From Pseudomonas sp. 8O (GTDB taxonomy: Bacteria; Pseudomonadota; Gammaproteobacteria; Pseudomonadales; Pseudomonadaceae): a stretch of 64,000 bases of DNA. Positions 35,455-44,275 of this stretch are shown in pieces. Positions within the stretch are counted from its first letter, which is position 1. Each line of letters starts with the position of its first letter. Position numbers and translations under genes: made by a program. The notes beneath the pieces are model-generated. The model was not told the origin of the DNA. It searched no databases and saw nothing but the letters and a program-made list of their open reading frames with translations. The stretch is from the NCBI RefSeq assembly GCF_902506495.1, contig NZ_LR733265.1, positions 1,508,868 to 1,572,867 on the forward strand. Direction: 5' to 3'.

Positions 35455-36115
35455 GCACGCGGCTGTTGAAACTACTGTGACCGACCAACTCCAGCACCAG
35501 CTCATCGCCCTTGTTCAGCGCGCCAACGCCGACCGGCGTGCCGGTGAGAATCACGTCACCCGGCTGCAGGGCGAAGTGCCCGGCCATGTGCTGGATCATG
35601 CTGAGGATGGGGTTGAGCATGTCGCGGCTGTTGCCGTCTTGGCGGGTTTCGCCGTTGATCACCAGGCGAATGCCGATATCGGCCAGGTCCTCGATGGCAT
35701 CGCCGGGTACGAAAGGCGCCAGCACGCAGGCACCGTCGAAGCTCTTGGCGATTTCCCAGGGATAGCCCTTCTCCTTGAGCTTGGCTTGCACGTCACGCAG
35801 GGTCAGGTCCAGGGCCGGGGCGAAGCCGCTGATGGCGTCACGCACTTCCTCGGCATCCGGCGCCTTCGACAGCGGCTTGCCAATCAGCACAGCGATTTCC
35901 GCCTCGTAATGCACCGAACCGCGATCCTCGGGAATGGCGAAGCCACTATCGAGCGGCACAACACAGGAGCCCGGTTTGATGAATAGCAAGGGCTCGCTGG
36001 GCACCGGGTTGTTCAGTTCCCTGGCGTGCTCGGCGTAGTTGCGGCCAATGCAAACGACCTTGCCGAGGGGGAAGTGGACGGTGGTTCCGTCGACGTACTG
36101 GTGCTGATAACTCAT
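35450..36115 (-). CDS. Fumarylacetoacetate hydrolase family protein
   Basis: 221 residues, soluble. FAH-fold motifs are GRNYAEHARELNN near 25, EPLLFIKPGSCVVP, the metal-binding HYEAEIAVLIGK, FAPALDLTLRDVQ, and DVILTGTPVGVG. Family members hydrolyse or decarboxylate beta-diketo acids such as acylpyruvates, oxaloacetate or 5-oxopent-3-ene tricarboxylate; the substrate is not determined by sequence. AGGAG precedes the ATG at 36115. It is downstream of the D-2-hydroxyglutarate dehydrogenase gene on the same strand. Confidence 0.9.
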   Translation of the reverse strand: MSYQHQYVDGTTVHFPLGKVVCIGRNYAEHARELNNPVPSEPLLFIKPGSCVVPLDSGFAIPEDRGSVHYEAEIAVLIGKPLSKAPDAEEVRDAISGFAPALDLTLRDVQAKLKEKGYPWEIAKSFDGACVLAPFVPGDAIEDLADIGIRLVINGETRQDGNSRDMLNPILSMIQHMAGHFALQPGDVILTGTPVGVGALNKGDELVLELVGHSSFNSRVL

Positions 36116-36131
36116 CGGGGACTCCTGATCA

Positions 36132-36191
36132 GTAGGGTGCGCCGTGCGCACCAAGACGCGTTGGATCATGGGTGCGCGTAGCGCACCCTAC
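36132..36191. repeat. REP-like palindrome, GTAGGGTGCGC family
   Basis: GTAGGGTGCGCCGTGCGCACC and the inverse GGGTGCGCGTAGCGCACCCTAC form nested hairpins. Half or diverged copies occur at 39320, 48001, 53955 and 57469. Confidence 0.8.
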
Positions 36192-36195
36192 GAGA

Positions 36196-37590
36196 TCAAA
36201 CCGCGAAAATCTTGCCGGGGTTCATGATGCCGTTGGGATCGAACACCGCCTTGACCGCCTTCATGCAGGCAATTTCCGCCGGCGAACGACTGTAGTGCAG
36301 GTAATCACGCTTGGTCATGCCCACACCGTGCTCGGCGCTGATCGAGCCGTTGTACTTCTGTACGGTCTCGAACACCCACTTGTTGACCACTGCGCACTTG
36401 GCGAAGAACTCGTCCTTGGACAGGTTCTCGGGCTTGAGGATATTCAGGTGCAGGTTGCCGTCACCGATATGACCGAACCACACCACCTCGAAATCCGGGT
36501 AGTTGGCTTCGACGATGGCGTCGATATCCTTGAGGAAGGCCGGCACCTGGCTGACCGTGACCGAGATGTCGTTCTTGTAAGGTGTCCAGTGGCTGATGGT
36601 CTCGGAGATGTATTCGCGCAGCTTCCACAGGTTCTGCAGCTGCTGCTCGCTCTGGCTCATCACGCCGTCGACCACCCAACCCTGCTCGACGCAGTACTCG
36701 AAGGTTTCCAGCGCCTGGTTGGCCACTTCCTCGGTACTGGCTTCGAACTCCAGCAAGGCATAGAAGGGGCATTCGCTTTCGAACGGCGCCGGCACGTCGC
36801 CACGGCCGAGCACCTTGGCCAGGGCCTTGTCGGAGAAGAACTCGAACGCAGTCAGGTCGAGCTTGCTCTGGAAGGCGTGCAGCACCGGCATGATCGAGTC
36901 GAAATCAGCGGTGCCGAGCACCATCGCGGTGAGGTTCTTCGGCGCGCGATCCAGGCGCATGGTCGCCTCGACCACGAAGCCCAGCGTACCTTCGGCACCG
37001 ATGAACAGCTGGCGCAGATCGTAACCGGTGGCGTTCTTGATAAGGTCCTTGTTCAGTTCAAGCAGTTCGCCGGTACCGGTCACGACCTTCAGGCCCGCCA
37101 CCCAGTTGCGGGTCATGCCGTAGCGAATCACCTTGATACCGCCGGCATTGGTGCCGATATTGCCGCCAATCTGGCTGGACCCTGAAGAGGCGAAGTCCAC
37201 CGGGTAATAGAGGCCTTTCTCTTCGGCGAACAGCTGCAGCTGCTTGGTCACCACGCCCGGCTGGCATACCGCTGCACGGTCGTACTCGTTGAACGAGAGA
37301 ATCTGGTTCATGTAGTCGAACGCCACCACCACTTCGCCGTTGGCCGCCACGGCTGCGGCCGAAAGGCCGGTACGGCCGCCAGACGGCACGAGGGCGATCT
37401 TGTGCGCGTTGGCCCAGCGCACGATGGCCTGCACCTGCTCGGTAGTCTTGGGGAAGACGATGGCCGAAGGCGCCGGGGCGAAATGCTTGGTCCAGTCCTT
37501 GCCATAGGCCTCGAGGGAATCGGCGTCGGTCAGTACCTTGCCGGGTTCAACCAGGGTCTTCAGCTCTTCGATCTGGGCAGGGGTGGTCAT
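36196..37590 (-). CDS. D-2-hydroxyglutarate dehydrogenase, FAD-linked
   Basis: 464 residues. An FAD-binding PCMH domain occupies about 30-220 (VPSGGRTGLSAAAV; SSGSSQIGGNIGTNAGG), with the C-terminal FAD oxidase domain after it. The metal-binding pair H-x5-H is in WFGHIGDGNLHLNI, and SAEHGVGMTKRDYL is near the end. In Pseudomonas this enzyme oxidises the D-2-hydroxyglutarate made by SerA, which removes a toxic by-product and drives serine synthesis. It is divergent from serA across a 181-bp shared promoter region, which supports the assignment over a glycolate oxidase. Confidence 0.9.
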   Translation of the reverse strand: MTTPAQIEELKTLVEPGKVLTDADSLEAYGKDWTKHFAPAPSAIVFPKTTEQVQAIVRWANAHKIALVPSGGRTGLSAAAVAANGEVVVAFDYMNQILSFNEYDRAAVCQPGVVTKQLQLFAEEKGLYYPVDFASSGSSQIGGNIGTNAGGIKVIRYGMTRNWVAGLKVVTGTGELLELNKDLIKNATGYDLRQLFIGAEGTLGFVVEATMRLDRAPKNLTAMVLGTADFDSIMPVLHAFQSKLDLTAFEFFSDKALAKVLGRGDVPAPFESECPFYALLEFEASTEEVANQALETFEYCVEQGWVVDGVMSQSEQQLQNLWKLREYISETISHWTPYKNDISVTVSQVPAFLKDIDAIVEANYPDFEVVWFGHIGDGNLHLNILKPENLSKDEFFAKCAVVNKWVFETVQKYNGSISAEHGVGMTKRDYLHYSRSPAEIACMKAVKAVFDPNGIMNPGKIFAV

Positions 37591-37771
37591 CTACGGAACT
37601 CTCAAAGGATTCATGGTCGCCCTGAGAACCATTCAGGTCGCAACCGAGCATTGAAAAAGGCGAACATGCTAGCATACGCACCCCGTGAATCGAGCCATGC
37701 AGCGATCTACGGGCGCTGGCTGAGTTTCTCGGCCCTTCCCTGCCAACATCCCTGGGACAACAGGTACTCCG

Positions 37772-39001
37772 ATGAGCAAGACCTCTCTCGACAAGAGCAA
37801 GATCAAGTTCCTTCTTCTCGAAGGCGTCCACCAGAATGCCGTGGACACCCTGAAGGCCGCCGGCTATAGCAACATCGAGTACCTCAAGGGCGCGCTGTCA
37901 GGCGAAGAGCTGAAAGAAAAGATCGCCGATGCCCACTTCATCGGTATTCGCTCTCGCACCCAGCTGACGGCAGAAGTCTTCGACTGCGCGAAGAAGCTGG
38001 TCGCCGTCGGTTGCTTCTGCATCGGTACCAACCAGGTCGACCTGAATGCCGCCCGTGAGCGTGGTATCGCGGTATTCAACGCGCCTTACTCCAACACCCG
38101 CTCGGTCGCCGAACTGGTACTGGCCCAGGCCATCCTGTTGCTGCGCGGCATTCCCGAGAAGAACGCCTCCTGCCACCGTGGCGGCTGGATCAAGTCGGCG
38201 GCCAACTCCTTCGAGATCCGCGGCAAGAAGCTGGGCATCGTCGGCTACGGCTCCATCGGCACCCAGCTTTCGGTACTGGCCGAGGCCCTGGGCATGCAAG
38301 TGTTCTTCTACGACACCGTGACCAAGCTGCCACTGGGTAACGCCACGCAGATCGGCGATCTGTACGAGCTGCTGGGCCTGTGCGACATCGTGTCTCTGCA
38401 TGTCCCTGAGCTGCCGTCCACCCAGTGGATGATCGGCGAGAAGGAAATCCGCGCGATGAAGAAGGGCGGCATCCTGATCAACGCCGCGCGCGGCACCGTG
38501 GTCGAGCTGGATCACCTGGCCAATGCGATCAAGGACGAGCACCTGATCGGCGCGGCCATCGACGTGTTCCCGGTCGAGCCCAAGTCCAACGACGAAGAGT
38601 TCGAGAGCCCGCTGCGTGGCCTGGATCGCGTGATCCTGACCCCGCACATCGGTGGTTCCACCGCAGAAGCGCAGGCCAACATCGGCCTGGAAGTGGCCGA
38701 GAAGCTGGTCAAGTACAGTGACAACGGTACTTCGGTGTCCTCGGTCAACTTCCCTGAAGTGGCCCTGCCAGCGCACCCGGGCAAGCACCGCCTGCTGCAT
38801 ATCCACGAGAACATTCCGGGCGTGATGAGCGAAATCAACAAGGTGTTCGCCGACAACGGCATCAACATCTCCGGCCAGTTCCTGCAGACCAACGACAAGG
38901 TCGGCTACGTGGTGATCGACGTCGACGCCGAGTACTCCGACCTGGCGCTGGAGAAACTGCAGCACGTCAATGGCACAATCCGCAGCCGCGTCCTGTTCTA
39001 A
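37772..39001 (+). CDS. serA: D-3-phosphoglycerate dehydrogenase
   Basis: First enzyme of serine synthesis; it also reduces 2-oxoglutarate to D-2-hydroxyglutarate. 409 residues, near the 410 of E. coli. NAD-binding loop LGIVGYGSIGTQLSVLAEAL near residue 155, the catalytic Arg, Glu and His regions (INAARGTVVELDHL; ILTPHIGGSTAEAQ), and a C-terminal ACT domain (about 340-409, LHIHENIPGVMSEI) that binds serine for feedback. The divergent dehydrogenase gene recycles its by-product. Confidence 0.96.
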   Translation: MSKTSLDKSKIKFLLLEGVHQNAVDTLKAAGYSNIEYLKGALSGEELKEKIADAHFIGIRSRTQLTAEVFDCAKKLVAVGCFCIGTNQVDLNAARERGIAVFNAPYSNTRSVAELVLAQAILLLRGIPEKNASCHRGGWIKSAANSFEIRGKKLGIVGYGSIGTQLSVLAEALGMQVFFYDTVTKLPLGNATQIGDLYELLGLCDIVSLHVPELPSTQWMIGEKEIRAMKKGGILINAARGTVVELDHLANAIKDEHLIGAAIDVFPVEPKSNDEEFESPLRGLDRVILTPHIGGSTAEAQANIGLEVAEKLVKYSDNGTSVSSVNFPEVALPAHPGKHRLLHIHENIPGVMSEINKVFADNGINISGQFLQTNDKVGYVVIDVDAEYSDLALEKLQHVNGTIRSRVLF

Positions 39002-39009
39002 ACCGGAGC

Positions 39010-39100
39010 TGCTGCGCGTCGGCGATACGGCGCTGGGAACAACCTCGGAGATGCTCATTTACTAACGTAAACTCCGTTCTCCTCGGTCGCTCCCGCCTTG
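39010..39100 (-). repeat. Structured dispersed element, copy C (inverted)
   Basis: On the minus strand it begins CAAGGCGGGAGCGACC and contains the hairpin TTTAC-GTTA-GTAAA, then ATGAGCAT, then the closing arm GGTTGTTCCC. The arms GGGAGCGACC and GGTTGTTCCC pair over ten positions only if two G-U pairs are allowed, which favours an RNA form read from the minus strand. It starts directly after serA. Confidence 0.72.
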
Positions 39101-39146
39101 TCTCGCTCTGACTCGCGAGCCCCGGAGGTTTGCAGAAATGAACAAA

Positions 39147-39308
39147 GGGAGGCTTCGCAGGCCGAGTGAAAACGTAGCGAGCGAAGGTCAGGCAAGGCAA
39201 AAACAGGCGAAGAAGCGCAGTTTACGAGTTGTAAATGAGCATTCTGAGCCTGTTTTTAACGCAGCATGACCAAGCGCAGTAGTTTTCACACAGCCTGTTC
39301 GGCCTCCC
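39147..39308. repeat. Structured dispersed element, copy B
   Basis: Outer arms GGGAGGC...GTGAAAAC and GTTTTCAC...GGCCTCCC. Core at 39193-39270 holds AAAAACAGGC / GCCTGTTTTT and the hairpin TTTAC-GAGTT-GTAAA. With copy C it fills most of the 368-bp gap between serA and the DUF523 gene. Confidence 0.85.
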
Positions 39309-39319
39309 TTTCTCATTCC

Positions 39320-39368
39320 GTAGGGTGCGCCGCGCGCACCACCGTACCCCGGATTGCATCCGGGCTAC
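39320..39368. repeat. Two REP half-elements before the DUF523 stop
   Basis: A GTAGGGTGCGC-family half hairpin at 39320-39341 and an inverted arm of the GTAGCCCGGATG family at 39347-39368, ending two bases before the DUF523 stop codon. Confidence 0.75.
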
Positions 39369-39369
39369 C

Positions 39370-39861
39370 TCAATCGCGCTCCAACCGCGCCAATTCGGCT
39401 GCTGCTTCGTCCAACTGCATTTCGTTGAACACCTTCACCCCGGCTCGTTTCAGCAGGGCAGCAGTAACCCCCTCCCCCGGCACTCGCACACCGCTGAAGC
39501 TGCCGTCGTAGTTTTCCAGATTGCCACACGAAGGGCTTCGCGCCTTCAGCAGTGCCAGGCGGATGTCGTGCTCGTGCACCAGCGCCAACGCTTGTTCGGC
39601 GCCGTCGACGAATGCAGCCGTGACATCCGCGCCTTCGATCGTCAGTACGGGCAGCCGACCATCCAACACCGCACCACCCTGTCCATCGCGAATTTCCGCA
39701 GGCGGGCGCGGCGTCGACAACCCACCCGCCACCTCCGGGCACAGCGCCACCACTCGCCCTTCGTCCAGCCACCGCTGCAGCTGATCGAAGGGACCATGAG
39801 CACCGCCGTCATAACGCACCCGATGCCCGAGCAGGCAGCGGCTGACCAGTATCTTCTGCAT
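39370..39861 (-). CDS. DUF523 protein
   Basis: 163 residues, soluble. Conserved DUF523 features are ILVSRCLLGHRVRYDG at the start, VALCPEVAGGLSTPRPPAEI, and LLKARSPSCGN. The regularly placed cysteines (in SRCLLG, ALCPE and PSCGN) suggest metal or iron-sulfur binding; some relatives are thought to act in sulfur chemistry, but no activity is established. The ATG at 39861 is the conserved start. It follows the 2OG-oxygenase gene by 33 bp and is probably co-transcribed. Confidence 0.87.
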   Translation of the reverse strand: MQKILVSRCLLGHRVRYDGGAHGPFDQLQRWLDEGRVVALCPEVAGGLSTPRPPAEIRDGQGGAVLDGRLPVLTIEGADVTAAFVDGAEQALALVHEHDIRLALLKARSPSCGNLENYDGSFSGVRVPGEGVTAALLKRAGVKVFNEMQLDEAAAELARLERD

Positions 39862-39894
39862 CGACTCGCTCTCCATGACTGCCGCTCGCAAAAC

Positions 39895-40518
39895 TCAGAG
39901 CACCGCGCCACCCCGACGTCTGAACCAACCGGTCAACGACAGTCGCTCGCGGGTGGCCGGCAGCACTTCGTGAGGCATCTCGGAAGACAGAAACAGCGCC
40001 AGCGTTCCAGCCTGAGGCAGTACGTCATGCTCACGGCCATCGGCCAGATACAGGCGCAACGCTCCGCCCTGCTCGGCCTGCCAGTCCTCGTTCAGATAGA
40101 ACACCGCCGACACGGTGCGGCGGTCGTCATCGCGAAAACGATCGAGATGACGCTGATAGAAGGCCCCCGGTGCATAACAGGCGAAGTGGCATTCGTAGTC
40201 TTCGAGCCCCAGATAGAGCGCCTGATTGAGTGCCTGACGCAAACCGTCCATCAGTTGCAGGTACTGATCACAGGCTTGGCTCTGGCCAGGTTCCAGCCAT
40301 TGAATGTGGTCGCCACGAATCCCTTCCTGCACCTGCTGCGTGCCCCCGCGACCAACGCTGGCGGCATTGAGTTCGCCATTCTGTGCACGCGTGCGGCACT
40401 CGACGGCCAGTTCGCGGGTCAGAACTTCTGGGGCGAACAACGCCCGTTGCGACCAGCCCTGGCTGGCAAGGTCGTCGATAAGGCCGGAAAAGAGGTCTTG
40501 CAGGCTGGATTCGGTCAT
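39895..40518 (-). CDS. 2-oxoglutarate/Fe(II)-dependent oxygenase (prolyl 4-hydroxylase-like)
   Basis: 207 residues. The iron ligands are the H-x-D of YQRHLDRFRDDDRRTVSAVF and the distal His of SSEMPHEVLPATRERLSLTG, where the following Arg binds 2-oxoglutarate. The fold matches the prolyl-4-hydroxylase alpha-like oxygenases. The ATG at 40518 (MTESSLQDLFSGL) is preferred; an upstream frame adds unconserved residues. Pseudomonas relatives hydroxylate elongation factor Tu in one case, but that is not evident here. Confidence 0.85.
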   Translation of the reverse strand: MTESSLQDLFSGLIDDLASQGWSQRALFAPEVLTRELAVECRTRAQNGELNAASVGRGGTQQVQEGIRGDHIQWLEPGQSQACDQYLQLMDGLRQALNQALYLGLEDYECHFACYAPGAFYQRHLDRFRDDDRRTVSAVFYLNEDWQAEQGGALRLYLADGREHDVLPQAGTLALFLSSEMPHEVLPATRERLSLTGWFRRRGGAVL

Positions 40519-40631
40519 GGCGGCGATTGTATCAGTGGCATGTCGTGACTCGACAAGCCTCCGCCAGCCGCCGAAAATAACCGGCCGCAGCACCCTGCGG
40601 CCGGCCAGGAAAGTTTGCCAAGGAGTTTTCG

Positions 40632-41399
40632 ATGCGCGTTCTGTTTGCCCTGTTGCTGATTGGCCTGACCTTGCCGGCCCTGGCAGACGACCACCTGCGC
40701 CTGTATCAGGCTGCCGGCTGGCCGCAACAGCGTGAACATTTCAATCAGGCGCTCGACGCTGCTCAGCAGCGCTACCGCAGCACCCTGCCACCGGCGGTGT
40801 TTCAGGCACTGGTGGATAACAGCAATCGCCGCTTCGCCGCTACCGCCATCGACCAGCGTGCGCAACACAGCCTGAGCAAGGAGCTGGCTGACCCGCAGCC
40901 GGCGCTGGCCTTCTTCGAATCCGCACTGGGCCGCAAGATCGTCGCCGCCGAGACGCTGGCCACCCGTAGCGACCAATTGGCCAAGTACGCCAATGGTCTG
41001 CCACGCACCGACGCCGATGCCACCCGTCGCCTGCTGATTCGTCACCTGGCCCAGGCCATTCCCGCCAAGGAAGCCGGCGCCGAAGTCAGTCTGGCGCTGG
41101 CCGGCGTGGCGGCCGACAGCCTCAGCCAGATGATTCCCGGCCTACTCGGCGGCGGTCAGGCTCAGGGGCTGCTCAATGGCCAGCGTGAGCGTCTGATGGC
41201 GCAGATCGAACAGGATCTCGACAACACCCTGCTGCACGTCTATCGCGAGCTGAGCGACCCGGAACTGGAGCAGTTCGTCGAATTCGCCCAGTCGGAAGCG
41301 GGCAAAACCTATTACCAGGCCGCCCTGCAGGCGCTGCGCGCAGGCCTTGCGGTGGGCATGAGCACCAACGAGCTGGCGCCGGCGCCGCAGGGCATCTAA
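40632..41399 (+). CDS. Exported DUF2059-type protein
   Basis: 255 residues with a signal peptide of about 18 residues (FALLLIGLTLPALA), so periplasmic. The remainder is helical. The C-terminal segment LSDPELEQFVEFAQSEAGKT is the DUF2059 signature. AAGGAG precedes the ATG. It is divergent from the 2OG-oxygenase gene and its stop overlaps that of the convergent hydrolase by four bases. Function unknown. Confidence 0.8.
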   Translation: MRVLFALLLIGLTLPALADDHLRLYQAAGWPQQREHFNQALDAAQQRYRSTLPPAVFQALVDNSNRRFAATAIDQRAQHSLSKELADPQPALAFFESALGRKIVAAETLATRSDQLAKYANGLPRTDADATRRLLIRHLAQAIPAKEAGAEVSLALAGVAADSLSQMIPGLLGGGQAQGLLNGQRERLMAQIEQDLDNTLLHVYRELSDPELEQFVEFAQSEAGKTYYQAALQALRAGLAVGMSTNELAPAPQGI

Positions 41400-42337
41400 G
41401 TCAATCGCTCGCGCAGAAAATCGAAGTAACGCAGGCGCAGCGCCTCGCTCTCATTGGCCAGATGGTGACGCGCCTCCGTCAGCCGCAGGATCTGCGGCTG
41501 ATGGAACTTGTCCTGCAGCACCTCGAGGTTGTGGCGCCAGTCCACGGTCATGTCCGCCTCGCCCTGAATGATCAACGGGCTGTGTGCGCTGCGCCCGGCA
41601 GCCTCGATGCGCGGTACCCACTTGGCCAACGCCCCCACCCAGGCAGTCGGCAGACTGCGCGGCTGCAGGGGATCGAGGTTGTGCACGAAGTCGATGAAGG
41701 CGGCGTCGCTGGAGTTTTCGCTGAAGCGCCGTGGAATTTCGCGGACGAAGGGGCTGAGCATTCGATAGCTGAGCTTCGACCAAGCCCAGGCGCGCGGGCG
41801 TACCAGTGGCGCGAGGAGAATGCTCTGCCCGAGCTCCAGGCGCTTGCCGTCAGCGAGCAGATAATCCAGCGCAATCGCGCCGCCCGTACTCTGCCCACAG
41901 AGATGCCAGGGCTGCGGCAACCCCAGCTCGCTGGCCTGCTCGAACAACCCGCCCAGCACCTGCTGATACTCGGCAAAATCGCCGATGCTGGCGCGCGCAC
42001 CGCTGGACAGGCCGTGCCCTGGCAGGTCGCAAGCGAGCACGGCGAAATTCATGCTCAGTGCCCAGTCGACCACATGCCGGTACAGACCCATATGGTCGTA
42101 ATAGCCGTGCAGCAACAGCAGGGTGCCACGCGGTTCGGCCGGCACCCACAGCTGCACGGCAATCTGGTAGCCGGCGGCATTGAAGCTGCCGAGGCGGTTG
42201 TCCAGCCCGGCAAAGCGCGCAGACAGGTCGAAGCCGTAGAAGCTGCGATACGCCTGCAGCGCCGGCAGATCCAGGTGTGCTGCGGCCAAGGGTCGCAGCA
42301 GAGGGCGCAATTGATCGGGCTGAAACGGCTCTGACAT
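41396..42337 (-). CDS. Alpha/beta hydrolase (serine aminopeptidase S33 / lysophospholipase-like)
   Basis: 313 residues. Oxyanion segment LLLHGYYDHMGLYRHVVDW, nucleophile elbow GQSTGG, catalytic Asp in IIQGEADMTVDW and His in EARHHLANE. The pattern places it with monoacylglycerol lipase/lysophospholipase L2-type hydrolases acting on lipid-like esters. The ATG at 42337 (MSEPFQPDQL) is chosen; a start at 42349 is possible. Gene order with the neighbours resembles PAO1 around PA0308. Confidence 0.85.
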   Translation of the reverse strand: MSEPFQPDQLRPLLRPLAAAHLDLPALQAYRSFYGFDLSARFAGLDNRLGSFNAAGYQIAVQLWVPAEPRGTLLLLHGYYDHMGLYRHVVDWALSMNFAVLACDLPGHGLSSGARASIGDFAEYQQVLGGLFEQASELGLPQPWHLCGQSTGGAIALDYLLADGKRLELGQSILLAPLVRPRAWAWSKLSYRMLSPFVREIPRRFSENSSDAAFIDFVHNLDPLQPRSLPTAWVGALAKWVPRIEAAGRSAHSPLIIQGEADMTVDWRHNLEVLQDKFHQPQILRLTEARHHLANESEALRLRYFDFLRERLT

Positions 42338-42461
42338 AGGGCTTTCCATAGGTTGCAGGATGCGCGCGGACGATCCCGACGACATCTCCTCGAATGCTGC
42401 GATATTCAGCTGCCCGGCGCATCGTGGCAAGCTACACGCCCTTTTACGCCCGGCCTGCCCC

Positions 42462-43043
42462 ATGCCCCGCCTGACACGCAAGAACCTGCTCATCGCCCTG
42501 CTCGCCCTGGCCTGGCTGGCCGGCATGGTGCTGGCCTACCGCTGGTTCGAAACGCGTTACCTGCGCACCTTCGACGAGCGCGCAGCGGTGTTCTCCGGCG
42601 CCGAACTGCAACTGCCCGCTGAACTGAGTGGCCCCGGTGCGATCCGCCTGGTGCATTTCTGGGACCCGGCCTGCCCATGCAATGTCGGCAACCAGCAGCA
42701 CCTGGCCGAACTGATCGAACACTACACGCCAAAGGGTGTGCAATTTCATGTCGTACAGAAGCCCGGTAGCCAGGGCCGCCTGCCCGCCGAACTGGCCGCG
42801 CTGCAACCCATCGATGAGCTACCCGGCAGCGCCAACCTGCCGGCCAGCCCTGCCGTAGCGATCTGGGACAAACAGGGCCAGCTGGCCTACTTCGGCCCCT
42901 ACAGCGAAGGGTTGGTGTGCAACTCGAGCAACAGCTTCATCGAGCCGATTCTCGAAGCGCTGGCGGCCGGGCGCAAGGTGAATGCCAGCAATACCCTGGC
43001 GGTGGGCTGCTTCTGTGAATGGGCCAAGCCGAGCAACGATTGA
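42462..43043 (+). CDS. DUF6436-type membrane-anchored thioredoxin-like protein
   Basis: 193 residues. An N-terminal anchor (about 8-26, LLIALLALAWLAGMVLAY) is followed by a periplasmic thioredoxin-like region: LVHFWDPACPCNVGNQQHL places a CPC motif where thioredoxins have CxxC, and SPAVAIWDKQG holds the cis-Pro. Near the end are VCNSSNS and a second C-x-C (GCFCEW). The two C-x-C motifs suggest metal binding or an unusual disulfide. Function unknown. Confidence 0.8.
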   Translation: MPRLTRKNLLIALLALAWLAGMVLAYRWFETRYLRTFDERAAVFSGAELQLPAELSGPGAIRLVHFWDPACPCNVGNQQHLAELIEHYTPKGVQFHVVQKPGSQGRLPAELAALQPIDELPGSANLPASPAVAIWDKQGQLAYFGPYSEGLVCNSSNSFIEPILEALAAGRKVNASNTLAVGCFCEWAKPSND

Positions 43044-43057
43044 CCCCGTAGATACAA

Positions 43058-43215
43058 GGGTGGGTTAGCGACGCTGAACACCAAACGCCCAGTCACCGAG
43101 CAAAGCAGGGCGTCGCGTAACCCACCAGGCGGTAGATCGCCTTACGCCGGCGGTGGGTTACGCCGCAGCTGATATGGCGAATCGACTGACAAGTGCGACA
43201 GGCGGCTAACCCACC
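43058..43215. repeat. Alternating GGTGGGTTA repeats
   Basis: Four copies in alternating orientation: GGGTGGGTTAGCG at 43058, GCGTAACCCACC ending 43126, GGTGGGTTACGC at 43152 and GGCTAACCCACCC ending 43215. They form two hairpins filling the gap between the convergent DUF6436 and AraC genes. Confidence 0.8.
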
Positions 43216-43225
43216 CGAGAGCACC

Positions 43226-44257
43226 TCAAACGCCAGTCGATCCGTGGCGCGCTACCAGACCGCGCGGCGTCCCGCCCTGCCAGCGACGAAAGGCGCGGTA
43301 GAACGGCGACAACTCGGCGAAACCGCAGGCCCGCGCCACCTCGCGCACGCCCAGGCCCTGATCCAGCAGGCGCAACGCACGCAGGCGCCGCACCTCATCG
43401 TGCAGTGCGCGAAAACTGCTGCCCTGCTCACTCAGCGAACGCTGCAAGGCACCGCGATTGCTGCCCAGCGCCCGTGCACAGGCCTCCAGGCTGCAGGTCG
43501 TACCGCCCAGATTGACCTCCAGCCAGTAGCGCACCCGCGCCAGCAGCTGGTTCTCCAGCAAACCCGCCAGCTGCTTCTCGGCTTCCTCGCTGAGCACCTC
43601 GAACAGCCGCGGGCTGGCGCTGCGCGAAGGCCGGGAGAGCAGCGCACGCGGCAGGATCAGCACGTCGTGCGGCCGCGAGAAACGGGGTTCGACACTCAGC
43701 AAACGGCGATGCTCGGCAAGCTTGCGCGGAGCACGATGACGAAATTCCACACCCAGCAGCGGCAACTCGCCGCCAGCGGCCGACGCCAGCATCTTGCTCA
43801 GCAGCACGGCCAGGCACTCCATCTGCTGACGCAGCGAGCCAACCTCGCGGTAGTTGAGATCGATCACCAGGTGAGCCTCGTCCCCCTGCTCCTCCAGCCG
43901 CGCAACGAAACCGCCGGACAGAATGTGCTGAAAACGCACGAAGGCCTGCAGGCCCTGGCGCAGATCGCGAGCCGCCAGCAGCAGGTAGCTGACCACATCC
44001 ATCGGCCGGGGCTGCATGACCTCGCCCAGGTGCAGGCCGATATCGGCGTCACCGCTGATGCCCTCCAGCGCCTGCCAGAAGCGCGGCGCATTGTCGTGCT
44101 CCTCGCGCGCTTCCAACAGCGGCGCAGCCAGCGGCACGCCGGCGTAGGCACGACGATAGGTGTCGGTCGGGTCGAGCCCCAGCGCCGCCAGGGCCTCGTA
44201 GAGCAGCCGACGCAGGGTCGAGGAGTGGGTAAGGGCGACGAAGGCGTTATCGACCAT
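43226..44257 (-). CDS. AraC-family regulator with arabinose-binding-like N-domain (OruR/PA0306 type)
   Basis: 343 residues. The N-terminal 200 residues resemble the AraC arabinose-binding-domain class (LTHSSTLRRLLYEALAALGL). The C-terminal 100 residues are the DNA-binding domain (CARALGSNRGALQRSLSEQG; EVARACGFAELSPFYRAFRR). It is divergent from the acylase gene, with an exact inverted repeat between, so it probably controls that gene and itself. The ATG at 44257 is used; a start at 44296 would place coding sequence over the inverted repeat. Confidence 0.85.
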   Translation of the reverse strand: MVDNAFVALTHSSTLRRLLYEALAALGLDPTDTYRRAYAGVPLAAPLLEAREEHDNAPRFWQALEGISGDADIGLHLGEVMQPRPMDVVSYLLLAARDLRQGLQAFVRFQHILSGGFVARLEEQGDEAHLVIDLNYREVGSLRQQMECLAVLLSKMLASAAGGELPLLGVEFRHRAPRKLAEHRRLLSVEPRFSRPHDVLILPRALLSRPSRSASPRLFEVLSEEAEKQLAGLLENQLLARVRYWLEVNLGGTTCSLEACARALGSNRGALQRSLSEQGSSFRALHDEVRRLRALRLLDQGLGVREVARACGFAELSPFYRAFRRWQGGTPRGLVARHGSTGV

Positions 44258-44275
44258 GGCGGTTCCGGGCAAGTA

